From Sphingobium sp. JS3065 (GTDB lineage: Bacteria > Pseudomonadota > Alphaproteobacteria > Sphingomonadales > Sphingomonadaceae), in assembly GCF_026427355.1 (NCBI RefSeq), contig NZ_CP102664.1, positions 3,165,501 to 3,229,500 on the forward strand: a stretch of 64,000 nt of DNA. The letters run 5' to 3'. The notes beneath the pieces are model-generated. The model was not told where the DNA came from and ran no database searches. It worked only from the letters and a program-made list of their open reading frames with translations. Positions 9,443-17,897 of the stretch are shown piece by piece (within the stretch, counting starts at the first letter, position 1; each line of letters begins with the position of its first letter). A program made the position numbers and the translations under genes.

Positions 9443-9979
9443 ATGGTATATGTGAATGAAGAAGATCGGCAGCGGATCTCGGACGGCGAAGAGGCCGTGC
9501 GCGCGCTTGCCAAGATGGGGGGCTGGGCCACTCAGCCCTGCGATGGGCTATTCCCGCAGATTCTGAGCCAATATCGTCACAGTGAGCGGGCCGGGCTCGT
9601 TCTTGGTCACTGGCGTCGCGAAATTTCGTTGAGCAAATTGATCGAGGCAGTCCGTCAGATACGAACGGACATTCTTATTCTTGAACCAGGGCGCGACACC
9701 TCGGGGCGGAAGACATATTATCTTTCGCTGATCCTCGCTCGGGCCGGTGAGGTCCGCCTCCACCGGGGTCTGCGGCTCTGGTCTGCCGACTTCGATTCGC
9801 TGCTGTGGGTAGTCGCAGATCCAAGGGATAGAGATCTCGATCCCTGCTTTTTCAGCAGTCGGGCCACCGGCTTTAAGGAGGAAGCTGGAGCGCCTTTTGG
9901 TGATCCGGTCTCTGCTGAGACAGGCTTGCGGATCGCCGATCTTCGCTGGGTCGCGGAAATCGGAGGTCACTTCGTATGA
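9443..9979 (+). CDS. Unknown protein, first gene of a coupled operon
   Basis: 178 residues; I do not recognise the family. The protein is mixed alpha/beta with no signal peptide or membrane segment, and no catalytic motif stands out. Its end overlaps the next start as ATGA, so it is translationally coupled. It is divergent from the AddAB-like operon and heads a run of plus-strand accessory genes that leads to a MobA-like protein and a recombinase, which suggests it belongs to a mobile or plasmid-derived module. Confidence 0.6.
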   Translation: MVYVNEEDRQRISDGEEAVRALAKMGGWATQPCDGLFPQILSQYRHSERAGLVLGHWRREISLSKLIEAVRQIRTDILILEPGRDTSGRKTYYLSLILARAGEVRLHRGLRLWSADFDSLLWVVADPRDRDLDPCFFSSRATGFKEEAGAPFGDPVSAETGLRIADLRWVAEIGGHFV

Positions 9980-10335
9980 GCCACGACGAGAATTTGCAGT
10001 GGGAACCATGCCTTCCGGCCGGTTGGCAACCGCTGTTTCGCCAGCTGTTGGCCGATCTGCATTCGGCTGGAATTTCGGTGAGAGTGACCCAAGCCAAAGA
10101 GAAGTTCGGGGAGCTGAGGGTCTATATTGATCAGCCTGACCAAGCAGCAGCGCCGCTCATTGCAGCCGCTGAGCAGCGTTCGACCCGCATGTGCCAAGAG
10201 TGTGGCGCTGCTGGTGAGCTGATGGTCGGTAATTATCTCTATGCCACACTTTGTGAGAAACATGGGGCCGGTTTCACAAAACCGCTCGGGCGGCCGATGA
10301 TATCGCTCAATCTCCGGTACCCCAAAGACGATTGA
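9976..10335 (+). CDS. Small unknown protein with a CxxC...CxxH metal site
   Basis: 119 residues. Cys73-x2-Cys76 (MCQECG) and Cys93-x2-His96 (LCEKH) form a plausible zinc-ribbon site, and the preceding VTQAKEKFGELRVYI strand resembles small hypothetical proteins seen in accessory regions. It overlaps the previous gene by ATGA. No enzymatic motif is visible. A zinc-dependent binding role is an inference from the cysteine spacing. Confidence 0.6.
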   Translation: MSHDENLQWEPCLPAGWQPLFRQLLADLHSAGISVRVTQAKEKFGELRVYIDQPDQAAAPLIAAAEQRSTRMCQECGAAGELMVGNYLYATLCEKHGAGFTKPLGRPMISLNLRYPKDD

Positions 10336-10476
10336 GGACGAGCGCTGCCGACACCAAGCGGCAGCGGTTTCGATCGGTTGAGAAGAGCTCAGGTGACTGA
10401 GCAGATGAGATGAAAATCTTGGGGTGATGCGCGTCCAAGCTCAGCGGATCGCGCCCCTAAAAGGAAGATAATAAAT

Positions 10477-10974
10477 ATGTTTAGCTCGATGAACGCGCAG
10501 CCCGGCTCGGGTGCGCCAACAATCCCGTTCGTCCGTGACGCAGTCCAGCGCGCGATGATCAAGGTCGCTTGGGAAATCGGCGGGCCTATCAGCGTCGATC
10601 CGGCCTTCGGGGGTGGAGCGCTCCTGCTTCAGGAAGCCAACCTCTTGATCCTTGGTACGTCGGCATTTCGGCCCCTTGGGGAGCAGCTGTTTGGCCAGAT
10701 CGGTGACCTCTACGGCATGGACACTCTGCTCGTCCGGTTCGACGCATATCATTGCAGCTTCGATATTCTTTTCCACGGCGAAGGCGAGTGGCTGTCGGAT
10801 TATCGGCAAAGCCTTTTGGGCGGACAGATTTGGTTTGTTCCCGCGCACGAAGATCAATCCTTTACCGTCAGGGCCGATAGTCAGGGGCTCTTCCTCAACC
10901 CCCCAATGCTGCCGAACTCATTCTATCGGCCGAGTGCGGCCGACATTCAGCCGGCAGGGAGGGATGCGGCATGA
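10477..10974 (+). CDS. Unknown protein upstream of a MobA-like gene
   Basis: 165 residues with no family I recognise, no signal peptide and no obvious catalytic motif. It is separated from the previous gene by about 140 bases without another gene and overlaps the following gene by ATGA, so it is coupled to the HxH protein and may work with it. Confidence 0.6.
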   Translation: MFSSMNAQPGSGAPTIPFVRDAVQRAMIKVAWEIGGPISVDPAFGGGALLLQEANLLILGTSAFRPLGEQLFGQIGDLYGMDTLLVRFDAYHCSFDILFHGEGEWLSDYRQSLLGGQIWFVPAHEDQSFTVRADSQGLFLNPPMLPNSFYRPSAADIQPAGRDAA

Positions 10975-11546
10975 CCCAGAAGAAGTCGAAGTCGGGCCCT
11001 GAGGAATTGTCTTGCTTCTATCTCGATTGGCCCGGCCATCCCCAGTTTCGCTACATGCGTTGGTACTGGAAGACCGACGGCGCGCGCATCGGGATCGCCG
11101 CCCCGGTGTTGGCGAAGCTCAATCCCTCTGGCCATCAGGCGGCTCGGCATGACCTTCTCCTTCCGAGCAGTGCGCCAGGGGAATATGCGGACCTGAGCTA
11201 TTTGCTCGAACGCTATGATGCTACCCAGCCCGTGATCGAACGGAATGGTTATGCCCAGTTCAACATCATTCTCGATGCCGACCGCCCTCTCCATGCCGAT
11301 TGGGAACTGGTCCGCGCCTGGGCACTGAGCTACTTCGTGCGCGAGCTGCAACTTGCCGCTGTCCTCGTCCTGCATGCGCCATTCCTGGCGGGCTCCGCGA
11401 ATGAACCCCATGTCCATATCCTGGTGCCAGCTCGGCGGCTGACTGCGAATGGGTTTGGGCTGCACGCCCGTGACACTTGCTCGGATGCAGGCGCGGCTGA
11501 AGCGCTTGCCAGCTGGTTGGCGTATAACGGGGTGGAAGCCGTATGA
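10971..11546 (+). CDS. MobA/MobL-like HxH protein (possible minimal relaxase domain)
   Basis: 191 residues. The centre reads as a strand and helix, then His135, then NEPHVHILVPAR with His147 and His149, followed by GFG. This His plus HxH arrangement and the following R...GFG resemble the metal site of MobA/MobL relaxases (NPHAHI...R...GFG). There is no helicase or primase extension, and the protein is far shorter than usual mobilisation proteins, so it may be a stand-alone HUH-like domain or an inactive relative. I could not identify a catalytic Tyr with confidence. It overlaps genes on both sides by ATGA. Confidence 0.5.
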   Translation: MTQKKSKSGPEELSCFYLDWPGHPQFRYMRWYWKTDGARIGIAAPVLAKLNPSGHQAARHDLLLPSSAPGEYADLSYLLERYDATQPVIERNGYAQFNIILDADRPLHADWELVRAWALSYFVRELQLAAVLVLHAPFLAGSANEPHVHILVPARRLTANGFGLHARDTCSDAGAAEALASWLAYNGVEAV

Positions 11547-11617
11547 AGCTGATTGAACCGCCAACCGGGCGGGCGAACGGATCCCTGCTGCTGCTGCTGG
11601 TACGCGAGGTGTCATGA
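11543..11617 (+). CDS. Micro-ORF, 24 residues, coupled by ATGA at both ends
   Basis: Reads MKLIEPPTGR and then GSLLLLLVREVS. Its start overlaps the stop of the MobA-like gene as ATGA, and its own stop overlaps the next start as ATGA. The five-leucine run could be a short hydrophobic segment. The unbroken chain of 4-base overlaps is the only reason to call it; it could also be just a translational bridge. Confidence 0.3.
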   Translation: MKLIEPPTGRANGSLLLLLVREVS

Positions 11618-11703
11618 GCCGGTCACATCGGCGGCAAGCGGCGAAGCGTATCAGATTGAAGCACGGGGTGATCCAGCGTCAACTTGATAAACTTGGGTGG
11701 TGA
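11614..11703 (+). CDS. Micro-ORF, 29 residues, basic
   Basis: Starts MSRSHRRQAAKRIRLKHG, strongly basic at its N-terminus, and ends QLDKLGW. It is coupled upstream by ATGA and downstream by GTGA. A small nucleic-acid-binding peptide is conceivable but this is speculation; the evidence is the overlap chain. Confidence 0.3.
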   Translation: MSRSHRRQAAKRIRLKHGVIQRQLDKLGW

Positions 11704-11945
11704 AAGGCGCCAAGCTCCCAGTCGGTTACCTTCGCCGCGTTATACGTTTGGACCTGTGGATGTTGCGAGAACACCCGGCCGCCGTCTGCGCCCGGGCGAC
11801 GCATGACCTGGTAGTTGTCCTCCGCTGTGGCAAACCTGCTTTCGTGGTGGTCCACTTCGCTTATGCGACGGAATTTTTGGATATTCGGCATATCATGAAC
11901 AAACCTGCCTTGGAGGCGAGCGGCGCTGCTCAACCTGAACGTTGA
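11700..11945 (+). CDS. Small unknown protein, GTG start
   Basis: 81 residues from a GTG that overlaps the previous stop as GTGA. The sequence (LPVGYLRRVIRLDLWMLREHP and so on) has no motif I recognise. A second GTG three bases upstream is also possible. It is the last short member of the coupled chain before a gene split by an insertion sequence. Confidence 0.35.
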   Translation: MKGAKLPVGYLRRVIRLDLWMLREHPAAVCARATHDLVVVLRCGKPAFVVVHFAYATEFLDIRHIMNKPALEASGAAQPER

Positions 11946-11989
11946 TTAGGGCTAACGGCTTAGCAAGGAATGAAGAATAAGGCCGGACT

Positions 11990-12137
11990 GTGCTTGCTAT
12001 CACCCCTTCGGCGCTACCTGCGACTGACACATGGCCGTCAATTTGGAGCAACGTCAATTTATGGCGAGGACGCGCCATGGACGAATTCGCCCGAGCCGAG
12101 GCAGCCGTCAGCGAAGCGCTCCTGTTGTTGTCGGAAG
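11990..12137 (+). pseudogene. 5' part of a gene split by the IS21 element
   Basis: From a GTG start the frame reads through TWPSIWSNVNLWRGRAMDEF to LLLLSEV, where the insertion sequence begins. Removing the element and one copy of the 6-bp duplication joins this frame exactly to the fragment beyond the element, giving SEV-PGRGEAVSLPHLVGQRF and a product of about 172 residues. The function is unknown to me. The first frame then runs out inside the insertion sequence at 12178. Confidence 0.75.
12132..12137. repeat. Left copy of 6-bp target-site duplication (CGGAAG)
   Basis: CGGAAG flanks the IS21-family element on the left and is repeated immediately after its right end at 14925-14930. A 6-bp duplication is within the 4-8 bp range known for this family and fixes the boundaries. 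Confidence 0.8.
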
Positions 12138-12351
12138 TGCGCGGCGACATTTGTGATGGCCGGTTCAGCGACAACTAAGATGGCCGGTAAGATCGGTTGT
12201 CTGGCCTGATCGCAGGGAGGGGCGGAGCCCCGACCGGAGAGCAGGCCAGACAACCGATGGCGATCTTTTCTCCCCTGGGCGGGAGTGCGGATCGGGCTGC
12301 GGCGAGCGGTGGTATCGGAACACTCATCGAACATTGAAGCGATGGGTTGCG

Positions 12352-13857
12352 ATGCCGGGCCACCACCTTTCCGATCAGCAGGTATTTCTTTTCATGGTTG
12401 AACGTCGCCATCACACCCAGTCCGTTGCGGCCGCCAAGGCCGGTATCAGCGAGCGCAGCGCACGCCGGATCGAGAACGATCCGCGCTTGCCCTCCCAGAA
12501 GAAGCAGGGGCGTCATTGGCGCACCCGCGCCGATCCTCTTGAGCCTTTTTGGCCGCGGATCGAGGAGTTGCTCAAGATCGACGGCATTCTCGCCGTCACC
12601 ATCTTCGAGACGCTACAGGACGAGTTTGGCGAGGAGGCTGTTCCCGACAAGATCAGGCGCACGCTCGAGCGTCGGGTTGCCCGCTGGCGGGCGCTGCATG
12701 GCGAGGAGAAGGAGATATTCTTCCCGCAGCGCCACGAGATCGGGCGGCAGGGCCTGTCGGATTTCACGGTCTGCGACGACCTGAAGGTCACCATCGCCGG
12801 CGAGCCTTTCGCCCACCGGCTCTATCATTTCCGCCTGGCCTGCAGTGGCTGGGAGCATGCCGCTGTCGTCCTGGGGGGCGAGAGCTTCGCTGCCCTGTCC
12901 GAGCATCTGCAGGATGCGCTGTGGAAGCTGGGCGGCGTCCCGGCCGAGCACCGCAGCGATTCCCTATCAGCTGCCTACAAGAACCTCGATGCCGATGCGC
13001 AGCAGGATTTCACCCGCAGCTACAACGACCTGTGCCGGCATTACGGCATGATCGCGACCCGCAACAACCGCGGCGAGGCCCACGAGAACGGCTCGATCGA
13101 AGGCCCTCATGGCCATCTCAAGCGACGCCTCGACCAAGCCCTGCGCCGCCGCGGCAGCCGGGACTTCGACAGCCTCGGTGCCTGGCGCGGCTTTGTAGAA
13201 GCCGAAGTCGCCAAGCAGAACCGCCGCAAGGCCAGGCTCGTCGACGAGGAACGCCGCCTGCTGGCGCGCCTGCCATCACACCGCACCACAGACTTTGCCA
13301 TGATCGCGGTGGATGTCAGCCGTAACGGTACCGTTCCTATCGAGAGGGTCATCTATTCGGTCCCCTCCCGCCTGGTCGGTCGTCGGCTGCACGCCCATCT
13401 CTTCGATGACCGCATCGATCTATTCCTCGGCCCCGACAAGGTGATGACCACACCACGGGTCCGTATCCCGCATCCCCAAAGAGGCCACCACATCGATTTT
13501 CGCCACATGATCGCCAACCTGCGGCGCAAGCCCGGGGCATTGCGCAACCTGGTATACCGCGACGCCCTGTTCCCCGCCCATGCCTACAGGCGGGCATGGC
13601 AAGCCTTCGACGATCAGCTCGATGCCCGCCAAGCCTGCCGCGACACTGTCGCCCTGCTCGATATCGCGGCAAGAGGAGATTGTGTCGATGCGCTGGCTCT
13701 GCGCATCGATGCGGCACTCGATGCTGGTCGACTCCCCGATGTCGCCGCGCTCAGGCAGGAGTTTCTTCCGACCGTCCGAGCCAGGCACGAGGTGACGATC
13801 CCGCCACCGGATCCGCGCGGATACAACAGCTTGCTTACCAGCATGGAGGTGCGCTGA
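12352..13857 (+). CDS. istA: IS21-family transposase IstA
   Basis: About 501 residues from the ATG in MPGHHLSDQQ; an in-frame TTG 18 bases upstream is an alternative. An N-terminal helix-turn-helix (SVAAAKAGISERSARRI) is followed by a DDE integrase core, with Asp in the FTVCDDLKVTI strand, Asp in HRSDSLSAA, and Glu in ENGSIEGPHGHLKRRL. The C-terminal region is the usual basic IstA tail. The stop overlaps the istB start as TGATG. It catalyses cut and paste joining together with the IstB ATPase. Confidence 0.92.
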   Translation: MPGHHLSDQQVFLFMVERRHHTQSVAAAKAGISERSARRIENDPRLPSQKKQGRHWRTRADPLEPFWPRIEELLKIDGILAVTIFETLQDEFGEEAVPDKIRRTLERRVARWRALHGEEKEIFFPQRHEIGRQGLSDFTVCDDLKVTIAGEPFAHRLYHFRLACSGWEHAAVVLGGESFAALSEHLQDALWKLGGVPAEHRSDSLSAAYKNLDADAQQDFTRSYNDLCRHYGMIATRNNRGEAHENGSIEGPHGHLKRRLDQALRRRGSRDFDSLGAWRGFVEAEVAKQNRRKARLVDEERRLLARLPSHRTTDFAMIAVDVSRNGTVPIERVIYSVPSRLVGRRLHAHLFDDRIDLFLGPDKVMTTPRVRIPHPQRGHHIDFRHMIANLRRKPGALRNLVYRDALFPAHAYRRAWQAFDDQLDARQACRDTVALLDIAARGDCVDALALRIDAALDAGRLPDVAALRQEFLPTVRARHEVTIPPPDPRGYNSLLTSMEVR

Positions 13858-14666
13858 TGACCCGGACCAAGGATCAGGCCGCAGCCGTGCTGCCCACCAT
13901 GCTCAAGGCCCTGCGCTTGCCCAGCATCAATCGCAACTGGAAGCGACTTACCGATACCGCCGATCATGATGGTTGGCCCGCCGTTCATCTGCTGGCCTCG
14001 CTTCTCGAGATCGAGATGGCCGAACGCACTACGCGGCGTATCCAGCGACATCGTGACCAGTCCGGCCTGCCAGCAGGCAAGACCTTCGCCACCTTCGATT
14101 TCGACGCTGCACCTGGGGTGCGCAAACCCCATCTGCTCTCGCTCGCAACCGGCGATAGCTGGATCGAAAGTGGCGGCAATCTGCTGTTCTTCGGACAGTC
14201 GGGCACCGGCAAGACGCACGCCATCTCGGCGATCAGCCATGCGCTTATCGATACCGGGCGCCGGGTCTTGTTCTGCTCCACCACCGATATGGTCCAGAAG
14301 CTTCAGGCCGCGCGCCGCGATCTCAGTCTGCCATCCATGCTCGACAAACTCGACAAATATGATCTCATTGTGCTCGACGATCTGTCCTATGTCCGCAAGG
14401 ACCAGGTCGAGACCAGCGCCCTGTTCGAGCTCATCGCCCATCGCTACGAGCGCCACTCCATCGCGATAACCGCCAACCAGCCATTTTCCGCTTGGGACAA
14501 CGTTTTTCCAGATCCCGCCATGACTGTCGCGGCCATCGACCGCCTCGTTCACCACTCGACCATCATCGAGATGAACGGCGAGAGCTACCGAAAACGCTCG
14601 GCCGTCAGCCGCATAGAGCCAGCCAATAATCACCCTCCCGTGCCAGTACCGGACCGGCCATCGTAA
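13857..14666 (+). CDS. istB: IS21-family helper ATPase IstB
   Basis: 269 residues, starting MTRTKDQAAAVLP at the ATG that overlaps the istA stop. It is an AAA+ DnaC-like ATPase with Walker A GQSGTGKTH and Walker B LIVLDDLSYV. The N-terminal IS21 helical region (MLKALRLPSINRNWKRL) is present. The length is normal for the family. It stimulates IstA and selects targets. Confidence 0.93.
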   Translation: MTRTKDQAAAVLPTMLKALRLPSINRNWKRLTDTADHDGWPAVHLLASLLEIEMAERTTRRIQRHRDQSGLPAGKTFATFDFDAAPGVRKPHLLSLATGDSWIESGGNLLFFGQSGTGKTHAISAISHALIDTGRRVLFCSTTDMVQKLQAARRDLSLPSMLDKLDKYDLIVLDDLSYVRKDQVETSALFELIAHRYERHSIAITANQPFSAWDNVFPDPAMTVAAIDRLVHHSTIIEMNGESYRKRSAVSRIEPANNHPPVPVPDRPS

Positions 14667-14924
14667 TTGTCGCTGACCTCGCATCCGGGATGCATCTCCA
14701 ATGAGGCAACCCGCGATCAGGTAATTGTCGCCACCGTCAATTACTCCCGCACCGCCACAGCGGGCTTTACCACCGGCGCCAGCGACAATTATCCAACATC
14801 CCTAATTGCCCAAGGCCCGTTGCCACTGCGGAGCTTGCGTGATACCCAAATCCTACCACTCGGTGCGGCCGCTTACCGGCCATCATAATTGACGCCGACC
14901 GGCCTCCGTAAATGTCGCCCTACA

Positions 14925-15301
14925 CGGAAGTGCCTGGGCGTGGCGAAGCAGTGAGCCTGCCACATCTTGTTGGCCAGCGCTTCGCGGCGTTGGGCGAATT
15001 GGTGAGTGAAAATGGTGCGTTCGCTGTGGAGGGGAAAGGCGTAGCTAAATCACTTGCGGAATGGAGCGCACATCACACCTTCCGATCTTTATTATGCCAC
15101 GGAATGGCGACGGTGACCGTCGATCATCGTGGCCGATGGCATTTGGTGCTGAAGATGCTCACCTTCAGATCGGGCGAAGCCGTCCGGGAGTCGATGGTCA
15201 TAGATGAAGAAGAGGCTGCCGAACGGTTAACAGCACTGCATGCCTCACGCCAGCGGCTAGAAGGTAGACTGCGGGGAATGACGGCCGGCATCTGTCGTTA
15301 G
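14925..15301 (+). pseudogene. 3' part of the IS21-interrupted gene (with right CGGAAG copy)
   Basis: Begins with the second CGGAAG copy and continues in frame as PGRGEAVSLPHLVGQRFAAL to a natural stop. The last bases of the insertion sequence happen to supply an ATG (14912) that could start translation of this fragment. It is rich in charged helix near the C-terminus (EEEAAERLTALHASRQRLEG). The family is unknown to me. It is closely followed by the recombinase-like gene, so the intact gene probably belonged to the same module. Confidence 0.75.
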
Positions 15302-15491
15302 CTTCGACGCCTGGTCCCGCTCATATTGAACGTAGCAATGCCTGGCAGGCCGTGATCGCGCACGGACGCGGAACTTGTCATCAATGCGGGGTACGTTGAA
15401 GGCGAGGCTTTGCCGTCATGCCTCTGCGCCTGCATCGCAGGCGTCGCCAGCTCAAGCTGGATAATGACCATCAAATTTGGAAATCTCGACG

Positions 15492-17453
15492 ATGCTAAGA
15501 ACAACACGCCGGAGTAACGGCGACGGGGATCAATCTGTCTCATCGAAGCGGGGGCGCAAGCCTTTGCCGATCGTGGAACACCCGGTCCCAAAGTTCACAG
15601 ATTGGGTGGATCTCCCCTCTTTTCGCGAAGCGCTCGTCCTCCATCTGGGACGCTTTTCCGAGAGCTATTATCAACTCCACCGCTGTATTGTTCGGCCCGG
15701 GGAGAAATTTGATCGCGCGACACTGCAATCGTGGGTCGAGGGACGTCGCACACCGCAAAGCGCGACCAGCCTTGAGCTGCTAACGCGAATTGAGCGGCGG
15801 TACGATTTACCCCTAGGTTACTTCAAATCGAAGCTGCCGAATCCCGCGCGCGCGGCTTCGGGTCTATCGGTGAAGGGGCTGCCGAGAGCTGAGCAGCGCC
15901 GGCTGGCTTGGCACCTGCCCGATGATTTTAACTCAAGGCCGCTCAAGGAGCAGAAGGAGATCCTGGACTGGGTTCAGAACGTCGTGATCTCCGGCGCCAC
16001 CGAATATCGCCGCTTTCAGGCCCAAGCCATGAAGCTGCGCTACGCGATCCGGTTTCCTTCTCTGACAGGCAAGCAGATGAAAGCGTCGGTTGTGAGCGAT
16101 GAGCCCTATGATCTCGATGACCAAGCTGATCATATCGGCGTGGTGGATGCGCCGCCTCGTCTGGTGTCGGAATTGACCGAGCTCATCCGCTTCAAGACCG
16201 CTACCCTCACCGATATCGGCTTCCAGCGCATTGGGGTTTGGAACGGGGAAACCACGGCTCAGAAGATCGAGCATTTCGGCCTCATGTTCGGCGCTTTGGC
16301 GGCCTCGCCGTCGGGGGCCGTTCATGGTCATGGCGTGCCGCTCAAGGACATCTCGTTCGCCATGCTCATCTTTCCGCGCGTTTGGGACTGGTATGTCCAG
16401 TGGCGTGAGCGCCGGCGCGGCTTCTTCACTCGCTGGGAATGCGATATGCTGCGCAATGCCATGGCGTTGGTCCGTTCCGAGACTGGTTGGCTGCGTCAGC
16501 ATCCAGAACTTGCTTCACGTCTTGTCCCCGTCGAAGGCCTTATATCGGCTGAGGAAGTCGCAGCTGTGCGTGCCGATTGGCAGAGCGCTTGCGATTTTCT
16601 CCATGCGCATGCTGGCGCACGAGTGAAGGAAGTGGAGCGGGTAGCGCGGATCCATCGTGATCCGTTTGAGCCGATACTGCCGATCTTGGAGGCGTCGAGT
16701 CCGGTGGCGGAATATCTGAAGATTGCCGATGAAATTTTGAAGCTTCGCCCAGACGCGCGGCGGTTTCCTCGTGCAGCCGCGGAAGTGGCTCGCTCCTACC
16801 TTCTCATTCGCCTGGGCTTACATCTTGGATTGCGACAGAAGAATTTACGGCAACTTATGGTCTGCCCGCGCGGGCATCTGCCGCGTTCAGAACGGCAGCT
16901 TGAGGCACAGAAGCGCGGCGAAATTCGCTGGAGCGAGCGCGACCATGGCTGGGAAGTTTTCGTGCCTGCCGTCGCTTTCAAGAACGCCCATTCATCCTTC
17001 TTCGCCGGCAAGCCCTTCCGGTTGGTCCTGCCCGATCTCGGCGGCCTCTATGACCATATCAGCGCCTATATCGAGCGGCATCGTCCTACCCTGCTCAACG
17101 GTGCGGAGGATCCTGGCACCTTCTTCGTCAAGACGGTGAAGAGGACCAGCCGGGACGCGTCATATAACCAGAATACATTTTATGAGGCGTGGAGGCTCGT
17201 GATCCAACGCTATGGCGTCTTTAATCCCTATACTGGGAGAGGCGCGATCAAGGGATTGCTGCCGCACGGGCCGCACAATGTCCGCGACGTTCTGGCCACC
17301 CACATCCTCAAACATACCGGCTCCTATGAGCAGGCAAGCTATGCCATCCAAGACACGCCGGAGATGGTAGCCAAGCATTATGGGCGCTTCCTACCGCAGG
17401 ACAAAGCGGCGATGGCCGCTCAGATTCTGAACCGGGTATGGGAAGCTGCTTGA
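15492..17453 (+). CDS. Long tyrosine-recombinase-like protein
   Basis: 653 residues from ATG 15492; a TTG 15 bases upstream is an alternative. The C-terminal third carries the tyrosine recombinase pattern: Arg in HLGLRQKNLRQL (about 447), HNVRD as HxxR (about 595-598), and AKHYGRF, whose Tyr (about 630) is the likely nucleophile, preceded by a conserved-looking DTPEMV. At over 650 residues it is much longer than phage integrases, and the ~400-residue N-terminal part is unfamiliar. It lies at the end of the plus-strand accessory run and may have mobilised it. No attachment site was identified. Confidence 0.65.
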   Translation: MLRTTRRSNGDGDQSVSSKRGRKPLPIVEHPVPKFTDWVDLPSFREALVLHLGRFSESYYQLHRCIVRPGEKFDRATLQSWVEGRRTPQSATSLELLTRIERRYDLPLGYFKSKLPNPARAASGLSVKGLPRAEQRRLAWHLPDDFNSRPLKEQKEILDWVQNVVISGATEYRRFQAQAMKLRYAIRFPSLTGKQMKASVVSDEPYDLDDQADHIGVVDAPPRLVSELTELIRFKTATLTDIGFQRIGVWNGETTAQKIEHFGLMFGALAASPSGAVHGHGVPLKDISFAMLIFPRVWDWYVQWRERRRGFFTRWECDMLRNAMALVRSETGWLRQHPELASRLVPVEGLISAEEVAAVRADWQSACDFLHAHAGARVKEVERVARIHRDPFEPILPILEASSPVAEYLKIADEILKLRPDARRFPRAAAEVARSYLLIRLGLHLGLRQKNLRQLMVCPRGHLPRSERQLEAQKRGEIRWSERDHGWEVFVPAVAFKNAHSSFFAGKPFRLVLPDLGGLYDHISAYIERHRPTLLNGAEDPGTFFVKTVKRTSRDASYNQNTFYEAWRLVIQRYGVFNPYTGRGAIKGLLPHGPHNVRDVLATHILKHTGSYEQASYAIQDTPEMVAKHYGRFLPQDKAAMAAQILNRVWEAA

Positions 17454-17464
17454 GATGGAAAAGT

Positions 17465-17485
17465 GGGGCCGGCTCAGCCGGCCCC
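17465..17485 (+). terminator. Perfect GC-rich hairpin after the recombinase gene
   Basis: GGGGCCGGC, then TCA, then GCCGGCCCC: a perfect 9-bp stem with a 3-base loop, 11 bases after the stop codon. There is no T-run on the plus strand, so termination may be weak or depend on Rho. Confidence 0.5.
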
Positions 17486-17641
17486 AGTAGAAGAACTTGG
17501 ATAAGCCAAGCCTTCGGGTCGCAACGTGAAACTGCTCGGGATCCTACTGATTCGGATAGGAAGAACGCGACATTCATCACCGACACCCGTGCGGGTCGCA
17601 ATTCGCCTTCGCCGCGGATCCTGTCGCGCAAACCAACCTTG

Positions 17642-17785
17642 TCAGAACAGCCGATCGTATAGATAATTGCCTGCGATCAGCGCGGCAGCCCCGACAAGCA
17701 GAGCGAATTCTATCCGCACAGGCCAAGGATTGCGCTTGGCTACAAGATCATCATGCCGGTCTTTCCAGCGATATTGCTGCCGCAT
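17642..17785 (-). CDS. Small single-pass membrane protein
   Basis: 47 residues. The first ~22 are polar and basic (MRQQYRWKDRHDDLVAKRN), followed by one hydrophobic stretch (FALLVGAAALIAGNYLY) and a short tail DRLF. A GAGG about ten bases before the ATG is a plausible ribosome-binding site. The positive-inside rule predicts a cytoplasmic N-terminus. It is not a family I can name. It lies just downstream of the terminator of the outer-membrane protein gene on the same strand. Confidence 0.5.
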   Translation of the reverse strand: MRQQYRWKDRHDDLVAKRNPWPVRIEFALLVGAAALIAGNYLYDRLF

Positions 17786-17850
17786 GGACGGTGCCTCGCC
17801 CAAAAAGCGCCCCGCCGACTGTGATAAGCGGGGCCAGTCGAGAATGGAAA

Positions 17851-17875
17851 AAAGGGCGTCCTCCTGGGACGCCCT
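17851..17875 (-). terminator. Rho-independent terminator of the outer-membrane protein gene
   Basis: AAGGGCGTCC and GGACGCCCTT form a perfect 10-bp stem around a 5-base loop. On the minus strand the stem is followed by a run of T, and it lies 22 bases after the stop of the beta-barrel gene. Confidence 0.85.
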
Positions 17876-17897
17876 TCTTCGTCAGTTCAGCCGACGC

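Larger units (their letters stand above)
12138..14924 (+). mobile_element. IS21-family insertion sequence, complete
   Basis: A 2787-bp element. Its left end TG-CGCGGCGACATTT matches the inverted right end TG-TAGGGCGACATTT, both followed by GGCCGGT and related blocks. Subterminal repeats related to TAATTGTCGC (14664 and 14722; GCGACAACTA at 12168 in the inverse orientation) are typical transposase-binding repeats of IS21 elements. It carries istA and istB and is flanked by CGGAAG duplications, so it looks intact and recent. Confidence 0.9.

Noticed and set aside
13614..14684. 356-codon minus-strand open frame across istB
   Set aside because: Lies entirely over istA/istB, which have clear transposition motifs; the reverse product has none.
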